Below, piece after piece: positions 1-5,663 of a stretch of DNA of 8,774 bases (position 1 is the stretch's first letter; each line of letters opens with the position of its first letter). The notes below the pieces were generated by a model that was given only the letters and a program-made list of their open reading frames with translations, was not told where the DNA came from and did no database searches. The DNA is taken from positions 1-8,774 of the forward strand of contig JAGXHO010000098.1 in assembly GCA_024636105.1 (NCBI GenBank). Direction: 5' to 3'. A program made the position numbers and the translations under genes. This stretch comes from Trueperaceae bacterium (GTDB lineage: Bacteria; Deinococcota; Deinococci; Deinococcales; Trueperaceae).

Positions 1-1159
1 CCTGGATCGTCTGCACCACTTGCAGGCGGTCGGCCTGACCCGCGATGTTGATCAGCTCGACCACCATCGGCTGCCCATCCTTCGACCGTCCGGCGCCGGA
101 ACGCACCCAGCCGGCCTCGTCGAGCAGACGCTCTGCTTCCGCGGTGTCGAACGGGTAGCGGCGGACGTCGTCGGCGTGCGCCCAGTGCGAAACCGGCAGG
201 ATCGCGTCGTCGGGCTGGCTCAGGCCGCCGAGCAGCGCCTCGGCGATCGTCTCGCGATCGATCGCGTGCACCAGGGCCTGCCGGACGCGCACGTCCGAGA
301 GGACCGCGTCCTCGTTGTTGAGCCACAGCTGCCAGTTCGCGAAGGTCGGCACCGACACCTGGCGGTAATCGGCGAGCCCCTCGACGAACGGAAGCTCGGT
401 CAGCGCCACCTGGAACACCAGATCGGCCTCGCCGCGGCTGAGGACCGTCCGCTGCGCCTCGCTACCCGGCACGATGCGGATGACCACCGAATCGAAGTTC
501 GCGGCGCCGGCCCAGTAGTCGTCGTTGCGCTCGAAACGGAGGAAGCTCCCAGCCTGCCACTCGACGAGCTCGAAGGGGCCGTTCCCGACCGGCGCTCGGT
601 GGAACGGCGCGTTCGCGAGGTCGTCGACGTCGGCGAGCAGGTGGCTTGGCAGCAAGTACGCGCCGGCGAACGACGCCTGGCCCATGAAGCTGATGTTGGT
701 GTCGCCGAACGTGATCACGGCCGTCTGCGGGTCCGGGGTGTCGATGGAGACGATGTCTTGCCGGACCGTGCGGGTCGGGATCGGCAGGTCGGGGTCGGTG
801 ATCACCTGCCAAGTGAACACGACGTCGGCGGACGTCACGGGCGCGCCGTCGTGCCAGGTCGGGCCCTCGCGCAAGCGGATGGTGTACACGCGGCCGTCGG
901 CCGAGATGCCACCGTTCGCCACGGTCGGAACTTCCGCGGCCAACTCGGGCACGTACGCGCCTTGCTCGTCGACGGAGAAGAGGCGGTCGAAGGCCAGGTC
1001 CTGCGCCTCGTGAGCCAGGCTCAGCAGGTCGAAGTGCGGGAAGAGGCTGCCGGGCTCCTGCGGGAAGAGGAGCGTCAGGGTCTGGGCGGCCGCGACCGGG
1101 GCGACCAACAGGAGCGTGGTGACGAGGAGCCTGCCGAGTAAATGTTGAACGGTGCGCAT
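1..1159 (-). CDS. ABC transporter substrate-binding protein, family 5 (peptide/nickel type), C-terminus beyond window
   Basis: Extracytoplasmic solute receptor that hands a ligand (usually oligopeptides, sometimes nickel or sugars) to an ABC importer. The minus strand reads open for 386 codons from ATG at 1159 to the left edge. Residues 1-25 form a signal peptide (Arg-containing n-region, hydrophobic core, AAAQ cleavage site) with no lipobox Cys. Family-5 landmarks are clear: DGRVYTIRLREGPTWHDG (residues 88-105) followed by SADVVFTW, PVGNGPFELVEW (190-201) with RNDDYW, and SDVRVRQALVHAIDRE (288-303). The start is supported by GGAGGG (1172-1167) 7 nt upstream. Family members are usually 500-600 aa, so roughly 120-200 residues lie outside. 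Permease and ATPase genes, if linked, would be beyond the left edge. The family is certain; the ligand cannot be told. Confidence 0.93.
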   Translation of the reverse strand, partial: MRTVQHLLGRLLVTTLLLVAPVAAAQTLTLLFPQEPGSLFPHFDLLSLAHEAQDLAFDRLFSVDEQGAYVPELAAEVPTVANGGISADGRVYTIRLREGPTWHDGAPVTSADVVFTWQVITDPDLPIPTRTVRQDIVSIDTPDPQTAVITFGDTNISFMGQASFAGAYLLPSHLLADVDDLANAPFHRAPVGNGPFELVEWQAGSFLRFERNDDYWAGAANFDSVVIRIVPGSEAQRTVLSRGEADLVFQVALTELPFVEGLADYRQVSVPTFANWQLWLNNEDAVLSDVRVRQALVHAIDRETIAEALLGGLSQPDDAILPVSHWAHADDVRRYPFDTAEAERLLDEAGWVRSGAGRSKDGQPMVVELINIAGQADRLQVVQTIQ

Positions 1160-1354
1160 GGATCATCCCTCCGGAGCCCACGGGGGGCGTCGTGCGTAGA
1201 GCGTTGGCCGCGCCGCGGGGGCGCGACATCGACCGTCGTCGATCGACTGCCGAAGAGCCTACCGTCTCGGTCGTCGCGCGATGGTCGCCGCGACGCGCGG
1301 GGGGATACACGCCGTAGCGGTCGCGCGGATCGCTGCCGCTGTCGAGACGTTCGC

Positions 1355-1383
1355 TTGACACGTGTGCAGCGCTCGTCTACCGT
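1355..1383 (+). promoter_or_regulatory. Sigma-70 type promoter, plus strand
   Basis: A perfect -35 hexamer TTGACA (1355-1360) is followed by exactly 17 bp and then TACCGT (1378-1383), which keeps the conserved T, A and final T of a -10 box. Transcription would start near 1390, about 27 nt before the AAGGAGGTG ribosome site at 1417. The -35 box overlaps the 8-bp palindrome ACACGTGT (1358-1365), a possible operator half. It would drive the mini-ORF and the kinase remnant, and perhaps read through to the lipoprotein/collagen pair. Confidence 0.6.
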
Positions 1384-1431
1384 GCGGCCGCGACCGGCGT
1401 CTTCGTTCGTCCTCGGAAGGAGGTGGTGCGA

Positions 1432-1488
1432 ATGGGACTCAATCCTGCACCTGATCGCCACCGCTCCGAGACCGAACCTGCGCGCTGA
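1432..1488 (+). CDS. Possible 18-aa leader peptide with perfect Shine-Dalgarno
   Basis: AAGGAGGTG (1417-1425) is the strongest ribosome-binding site in the window and lies 8 nt before ATG 1432, which opens MGLNPAPDRHRSETEPAR and stops at TGA 1486-1488. It sits just downstream of the good promoter at 1355-1383. It is not in frame with the kinase start at 1545 (offset 113 nt), and the kinase itself has no Shine-Dalgarno. It may be a translated leader that feeds ribosomes to the kinase message, the original start region of a decayed gene, or coincidence. No repeated-amino-acid attenuator signature is present. Confidence 0.35.
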   Translation: MGLNPAPDRHRSETEPAR

Positions 1489-1544
1489 GCTCCGGCCGGC
1501 CCAGGACCTCGGTCCTCGGCCCCCCTCAGCCCCTGCGTCGGCGC

Positions 1545-2219
1545 ATGCCGACGCACGGCCCGTCGGCCACGTCACCGCACGGGCGCGCAGTAGGACCGAC
1601 CCTGAAGCGACCGTTCGACGCCGATCCGTACGCCCCTTCCGAAGAATCCTTCGCCCGTCGCCGCGGTCGCCGCAAACCGCGTGGACGCCTGCGCGCCGAC
1701 GAGCTGATCCCCGACCGCGATACCGAGGCGCCGGTGCCCGAGATCGTGTCGATGCTCGAGCGCGGCTACCTCGAGGCTATCGAGGGCGAACTGAAGAGCG
1801 GCAAGGAGGCCACCGTCTACGTCGGCCGCACCCGCGTGGGCCTCGCGGCGGTGAAGGTCTACCGCGACCTGGCGGTGCGCTCGTTCAAGAACGATGGCCG
1901 TTACCGGGCGGGCCGTTTCGTCGGTGATGCCCGCATCGAGAAGGCGATGGCCCAGTGCAGCGCCGCCGGTCGCCGCGCGCAGGCGCGCATGTGGGCAGCC
2001 CACGAGTACGCGATGCTGTGGCGTCTGCGCGACGCCGGCGTGCCGGTGCCCGAGCCGCTCGTCGGCCTGCACGCTTCCGACATCGGCGACGCCGCCGAGG
2101 TGGCGCTCATGCCTTTCGTCGGCGACGAGGCGGGGCCGGCGCCGCGCCTCTCGGACGTGCGGCTCGCGCCACAGGACGCCCGCCGCGCGTTCGACTTTGC
2201 CGTGGCCGCGCTGACCCGA
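1545..2219 (+). pseudogene. RIO-family serine protein kinase, N-terminal fragment lacking catalytic loop
   Basis: RIO kinases are atypical Ser/Thr kinases or ATPases found in archaea, eukaryotes and some bacteria. From ATG 1545 the frame shows a basic N-terminus, the RIO ATP-binding loop SGKEATVYVG (residues 85-94), the ATP lysine in AAVKVYR (K104), SFKNDGRYRAGRFVGDAR (113-130), MWAAHEYAMLWRLRDAGVPV (149-168) and the hinge-like ALMPFVGDEAGPAPRLSDV (187-205). Homology stops near residue 225 (nt 2219). The expected HGDLSxYN catalytic loop and the metal-binding IDFPQ motif are absent in all three forward frames, so this is not a simple frameshift. Bacterial members are typically about 250-290 aa with those motifs in the last third. 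There is no stop codon after the break: the frame stays open through 2351 and into the lipoprotein gene. The start lacks a Shine-Dalgarno; the frame is open back to 1455, but I saw no ATG, GTG or TTG start further upstream. Catalytically it should be dead. Confidence 0.8.
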
Positions 2220-2351
2220 ACCCGGACCGGCCGGTCGGCGGGCGACCCCTCGCAGCGTCTGGGAGGCGAGAAACCCCGCATCGCCGTCGGCGACCCCCGT
2301 GGTACCCAAAGGGTCGACGCACCCATCCAGCGTTCTCCAGGAGGCTCCACC
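2220..2351 (+). other. Junction segment between kinase break and lipoprotein start
   Basis: These 132 bp stay in the kinase frame without a stop but resemble no RIO sequence. They probably hold the native upstream region of the lipoprotein gene. The lipoprotein ribosome site AGGAGG (2339-2344) ends the segment, 7 nt before the ATG. No convincing -35/-10 pair is visible. Confidence 0.5.
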
Positions 2352-2825
2352 ATGCCCCGCCACCACTCTGTCGGCCTGCTCGCCGCCGGCCTTACGCTTC
2401 TGCTGGCCGCCTGCGCTACGACGCCGTCCAGCGAGCTCCAAGCCTGGACCGGCACCAGCACCGCCGGCGCGGACACGTACCCGCTCACCATCGACGCCAC
2501 CTTGAGCCCCGCAGGCGCGTGGGCCGGCACCTACACCGTGGAGCGCACGCCCCCCTTCACCGGCGACATTGCGGGCACGCTCGTGGCCGGCGTCCTCGAG
2601 GGGGAGCTGACCGTGTCGGACGCGTGCCGCTTCGAGCTCGTCGGGACCGTGACCGGCGACGCCCTCGACGCCACCTTCGCGCCCACGGACTGCCCCGGCG
2701 GCTCCGGCGGCACCTGGAGCGCCACGCGCACGACCCCGACGCTTTCGGCGGGCCCCCCCACTGGGCCGACCGATGGCGCCACCTTCGACGGCGACGCCAC
2801 TTTCAATGCCGCGACCTTCCGCTGA
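2352..2825 (+). CDS. Small lipoprotein, 157 aa, unknown family
   Basis: Secreted, lipid-anchored protein of unknown role. ATG 2352 is preceded by AGGAGG at 7 nt, so this is a genuine start although the frame is also open upstream into the kinase remnant. Residues 1-20 form a signal peptide ending in the lipobox LAAC with the lipidated Cys at 21. The mature part is rich in Thr, Gly and Ala with alternating beta-type stretches ([40 protein letters not shown]). It has two further cysteines (DACRF, TDCPG) that could form a disulfide. The tail [16 protein letters not shown] resembles the start of a pentapeptide repeat but ends at the stop codon. It is followed after 28 nt by the collagen-like gene, so the two are probably co-transcribed. 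Confidence 0.82.
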   Translation: MPRHHSVGLLAAGLTLLLAACATTPSSELQAWTGTSTAGADTYPLTIDATLSPAGAWAGTYTVERTPPFTGDIAGTLVAGVLEGELTVSDACRFELVGTVTGDALDATFAPTDCPGGSGGTWSATRTTPTLSAGPPTGPTDGATFDGDATFNAATFR

Positions 2826-2853
2826 CGTGCCCGCTCCCGAGAGGCAGGACCCG

Positions 2854-3606
2854 ATGCCCCGAACCCGCACCCTCCGCCGCGTCGTGGTCGCCACGCTGAT
2901 CGGCGCCGCCCTGGTGGTCGGCGTCGCCCAGGTGGCGCCCGGCCTGATCGTCTTCCGCGCCGGTGACCCGATCGAGGCCGACGTCATGAATCACAACTTC
3001 GCCGTGCTCGACGGCCGGATCGACGCCGTCTCGTCCGAGATCGCAGGCATCGAGACCGGCCCCGAAGGACCGCAGGGTCCCCAGGGCGAGCCTGGGCCGA
3101 CGGGCCCGACCGGCGAAGCGGGTCCGGTTGGTCCTGCGGGTGCGGCTGGCGCCCCGGGCGCTCCTGGCGCTCCCGGTCCGCAGGGTGAGCCTGGGCCGGT
3201 GGGTGCGACGGGTGAAGCTGGTCCGGCTGGCGCTCCCGGCGCTCCCGGTGCTCCCGGTCCGCAGGGTCCCCAGGGTCCCCAGGGGCCGCAGGGACCTGCG
3301 GGGGTCGTCAATCGCACGATCGTGACCAGCCAATACACGGTGCCCGCTACGTCGGCGGAGACGCACCTGCTCGTGATCGGTGCCCAACGCGTCGTGCTGC
3401 CACTCACCCCGGCCTCGGGGCAGTACGTCGTGGTGCAAGCCAACGATGCGAACGGTGAGATCGACTTCGGCACGACCGGCTATACCTGGCCGTCCAACCC
3501 GGGATCACCCGACGTCGGCGTTTGGAACTTCAACCCGAGCACCGGCATGACGCGACACTTTGCCCTTTACTGGGACGGCAGCCTTTGGCAGTGGATTTCG
3601 CTGTGA
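2854..3606 (+). CDS. Collagen-like Gly-X-Y repeat protein, 250 aa
   Basis: Predicted exported fibrous protein. Residues 1-28 look like a signal peptide or N-terminal membrane anchor (RTRTLRR, then a hydrophobic stretch), with no lipobox. Residues 33-56 carry the motif [20 protein letters not shown], a collar-like segment commonly found just before collagen repeats in bacterial and phage fibre proteins. Residues 69-149 are 27 uninterrupted Gly-X-Y triplets (GPQ, GEP, GAP, GPA types), expected to form a triple helix. Residues 150-250 are a non-repetitive, beta-rich, Trp/Tyr-rich C-terminal domain (ending [13 protein letters not shown]), the usual place for a trimerisation or binding head. The start at 2854 was chosen for GAGG/CAGGA sequences just upstream and the following signal peptide; an in-frame ATG at 2773 lies inside the lipoprotein gene. 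The fold class is certain; the ligand is unknown. Confidence 0.88.
   Translation: MPRTRTLRRVVVATLIGAALVVGVAQVAPGLIVFRAGDPIEADVMNHNFAVLDGRIDAVSSEIAGIETGPEGPQGPQGEPGPTGPTGEAGPVGPAGAAGAPGAPGAPGPQGEPGPVGATGEAGPAGAPGAPGAPGPQGPQGPQGPQGPAGVVNRTIVTSQYTVPATSAETHLLVIGAQRVVLPLTPASGQYVVVQANDANGEIDFGTTGYTWPSNPGSPDVGVWNFNPSTGMTRHFALYWDGSLWQWISL
3058..3300 (+). repeat. Collagen triplet repeat with internal duplication
   Basis: 27 consecutive Gly-X-Y codon triplets. Two adjacent blocks, 3085-3183 (33 residues) and 3184-3264 (27 residues), share the order GEP-GP(T/V)-G(P/A)T-GEA-...[12 protein letters not shown]. This indicates tandem duplication followed by loss or gain of two triplets. The final [12 protein letters not shown] run (3256-3291) is near-identical at DNA level and is a likely site of slippage and length variation. 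Confidence 0.85.
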
Positions 3607-3645
3607 TCTGGCGCTAGGCGCGTTCTGGCGCGGGTCTGGCCACCC
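3607..3645 (+). repeat. Short direct repeats at the aminotransferase break
   Basis: TCTGGCGC occurs at 3607-3614 and 3624-3631, with a shortened TCTGGC at 3635-3640. The 39-bp segment links the collagen stop codon to the first recognisable aminotransferase residue. A tiny GCGC-TAG-GCGC inverted repeat (3611-3621) is too short to count as a terminator. Confidence 0.35.
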
Positions 3646-3936
3646 ATGAACGGCATCACGCGCGGGACCGTGGTCCGGCTCTGGCGCGAGCACGACGTGC
3701 AGGTTTTCGAGCGCGACTTCTCGCTCACCGACGTCTACGGCGCCGACGAAGCGTTCGTCAACGGGACCTTCGGTGGCCTGACCCCCGTGGCGGACGTCGA
3801 CGGGCGCCGCCTCGGCGAGCGGCTCCCGGGTCCGGTCACGGAGCGTCTGCTCGGGCTCTACCCGCGCGAGATGGAGCGCTGGGTCGCGCGCTCGACCGAG
3901 GTGCACGGCGCGCGGCCGGACGCGACCGCCGAGTAG
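3646..3936 (+). pseudogene. Class IV (branched-chain type) aminotransferase, C-terminal fragment
   Basis: Class IV PLP aminotransferases convert branched-chain or D-amino acids to their keto acids. The 96-residue frame begins exactly at the conserved NGITRGTVVRLWREHDVQV segment (residues 2-20) and continues with the family signature YGADEAFVNGTFGGLTPV (30-47), a DVDGRRLGERLPGPVTERLL segment (50-69) and a normal C-terminus. Full-length members are about 280-310 aa, so roughly the first two thirds, including the PLP-binding lysine, is missing. Upstream the frame is open only to the collagen stop codon at 3604-3606 and shows no homology. There is no good ribosome site before ATG 3646, so expression is doubtful and activity is not expected. 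It is convergent with the lipoprotein gene ending at 3943, 6 nt away. Confidence 0.82.
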
Positions 3937-3942
3937 GCGATC

Positions 3943-5553
3943 TCAGGGCGCGAACGTCATCCCGCGAGCGTCGCCCGGGAGGGCGAAGGTGCGGTCGCCG
4001 TCGAGGCCGGGGCTGCCCCCGCTCAGGAGCGCGACGAGGAGGGTGAAGTAGTCCGAGTAGCCGCCGGCGGCCGCGGCGTCGGCGTCGTCGTCGCCGTGCC
4101 CGAGGACCCTCCAGGTATAGGCCGCTCCGGCGGGGAAGGGGAAGCCGCCGACCGCTGGGTCGGGCATCGTGACCGTTGTCCGCGTCGTGGTCAGCGCGAT
4201 CACGACCCCTGGGGCGCCGGCGGCGATCCAGACGTACGTCCGCGCCGCACCGACCGCGGTGGAGCCGAACGGCGTCGTCAGGTCGACGGCGCTCGCGCCG
4301 GCGGCGGGCGCGACCGGTTGGGCGGTCGGCGCCACGGCGAAGGCGCCGGCGTCGAGGCCGACGTCGTGCTTCCAGGTGAGGACGGTGTCGCCGCCGCCCG
4401 AGCCCACGAACACGACGTCGTAGCGGAGGCCAGTCAGCACGGGGACGAGCAGGGCGAAGGCGTCGGCCGGGTCCGCGACGTCGACGATCGGCATGCTGAG
4501 GTGGGGTCCGAACCGCGCCAGGACGACCAAATCCGTATCGGCGAGCGCGGCCGGGTGGTCGGTGGTGCCGGTGAGGGTGTCGACGAGGACGGGGTCGAAG
4601 TCGAGGTCCGCGAAGGCGGCGACGCCGTCGGTGAGGTCGGGCGCGCTGCTCGCGTAACCGACGTAGGCGGTGGGGACGCCGGCCGCGTCGACCACGAGCC
4701 GCAGAGCGTGCAGGCGAATGCTCACGGCCGCTTCGTCGAACCATCCGGCGCCGATCGCGTAGGCGGACGCACCGGCGCCGAGGGTGTCGCAGCCGCTGAC
4801 CACTTGGGCGAGGCCCTCGACGCACACCAAGACGACCTCGTCGGCCCCGAGGGCGCCGCCGCCGAGCGTGCCGTCGACACTGGTGCCGAAGCCGAGCGTG
4901 GGCATGCGGTTGGCGTCGAGGGTCGGCCGCAACGTCGGCGTCGGCGAAGTGAGTCCCTCGAACCGATGGACGGTGCCGCTGCCCAAGGCGGAGCCGACGA
5001 CGACGTCGTAGGGGACAGACAGGCCGCCGAGCGTGAAGGCGCCGGTGGCGTCGGTGAGGGCGCTCGCGCCCTGGCTGACGACCGTGGCGCCGACTACGGG
5101 CCGTTGCAGGGTCTGCTGGACGCGCCCGCTGACCGTCAGGCTGCCGATGGTGAGCGTGAGGTCGATGTCGTCGGTCAGGCCGCCGGCGATGCCGGCGACG
5201 GTGAGGTCGGCGGTGCCTTCGCTGGCTGCGGCGCCGATGGTGAGGGTGAGGGTGCTCTCCGTCGCGTTTCCGGTCAGCGACGCGGGCGCGAACGAAGCGG
5301 TGACGTGGGCGGGGAGGCCGGTGACGCTCAGGTCGACGGCCGCGTCGGCGCCGCCCAGGCGGGTGAGGTCGACGCCGACGTGGACGGTCTCGCCGCGGAG
5401 GGCGGAGGGGGTGGGGTCGTCGAGCCCGAGCGTGATGCCGGGGGAGGCGGTGCTGGCGCACGCGGCGACGAGGGCGATGAGGGTGATGGCCGCCAGGGAG
5501 ACGACGGAACGTCGATGCCGGTCACGGAGGGCGTGGCGCGGTCGGTGGGGCAT
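3943..5553 (-). CDS. Lipoprotein with carboxypeptidase-regulatory-like domain, 536 aa
   Basis: Large cell-surface lipoprotein, last gene of the three-lipoprotein minus-strand run. The start ATG at 5553 has AGGAG at 7 nt. The signal peptide is Arg/His-rich and ends in the lipobox LVAAC (Cys 32). Residues about 48-137 form an Ig-like beta-domain (VDLSVTGLPAHVTASFAP, LTLTIGAAASEGTADLTVAG). Residues 139-190 match the carboxypeptidase regulatory-like beta-sandwich (SGRVQQTLQRPVVGATVV, then ALTDATGAFTLGGL), often found in surface and outer-membrane proteins. The middle (200-410) is unassigned with two Cys (244, 255). The C-terminal part (about 410-536) looks fibronectin-III-like (TYVWIAAGAPG, AAYTWRVLG, GGYSDYFTLL) with an Asp-rich loop GHGDDDADAAAA. 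No catalytic motif is seen; a structural or binding role is inferred. Confidence 0.85.
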   Translation of the reverse strand: MPHRPRHALRDRHRRSVVSLAAITLIALVAACASTASPGITLGLDDPTPSALRGETVHVGVDLTRLGGADAAVDLSVTGLPAHVTASFAPASLTGNATESTLTLTIGAAASEGTADLTVAGIAGGLTDDIDLTLTIGSLTVSGRVQQTLQRPVVGATVVSQGASALTDATGAFTLGGLSVPYDVVVGSALGSGTVHRFEGLTSPTPTLRPTLDANRMPTLGFGTSVDGTLGGGALGADEVVLVCVEGLAQVVSGCDTLGAGASAYAIGAGWFDEAAVSIRLHALRLVVDAAGVPTAYVGYASSAPDLTDGVAAFADLDFDPVLVDTLTGTTDHPAALADTDLVVLARFGPHLSMPIVDVADPADAFALLVPVLTGLRYDVVFVGSGGGDTVLTWKHDVGLDAGAFAVAPTAQPVAPAAGASAVDLTTPFGSTAVGAARTYVWIAAGAPGVVIALTTTRTTVTMPDPAVGGFPFPAGAAYTWRVLGHGDDDADAAAAGGYSDYFTLLVALLSGGSPGLDGDRTFALPGDARGMTFAP

Positions 5554-5663
5554 GGCGTCGCTCCTGCGCTCGCCACGGCGGTCATGGCGCGGGTGAGGGT
5601 TCTCGACCGAGGACGTGGAGCGCGCGTGCGTGGGCGACGGACCGCTCGCCGATGGTGCGCCGC
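5554..5663 (-). other. 110-bp spacer between two lipoprotein genes
   Basis: This lies between the stop of the propeller gene (5664) and the start of the next lipoprotein. It contains only the AGGAG ribosome site of the downstream gene (5565-5561). No -35/-10 pair and no U-tract terminator hairpin were found, so read-through transcription from the upstream genes is the simplest view. Confidence 0.4.

Larger units (their letters stand above)
1160..1544. other. Divergent intergenic region, 385 bp
   Basis: This gap separates the minus-strand binding-protein gene from the plus-strand kinase remnant. It holds a good plus-strand promoter (1355-1383), a Shine-Dalgarno with an 18-codon mini-ORF (1417-1488), and the binding-protein ribosome site. 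On the minus strand I found no convincing -35/-10 pair for the binding protein; TAGGCT- and TACGGC-like hexamers occur but lack partners. No hairpin-plus-T terminator is visible. Confidence 0.6.

Noticed and set aside
20..1141. Long plus-strand open frame of 373 codons
   Set aside because: It is the antisense of the binding-protein gene, with Arg/Val/Asp/Glu-rich composition, no domain and no ribosome site; it reflects high GC.
1545..2825. Single 426-aa RIO kinase-lipoprotein fusion gene
   Set aside because: An internal AGGAGG-7 nt-ATG and a complete signal peptide with lipobox at 2352 show that the lipoprotein is its own gene; the in-frame join looks accidental.
3058..3300. CRISPR-like or tandem DNA repeat array
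   Set aside because: The periodicity is 9 bp and coding (Gly-X-Y), with no spacers.
3937..3942. Bidirectional terminator between the convergent genes
   Set aside because: Only 6 nt separate the stop codons and no hairpin or T-tract is present.
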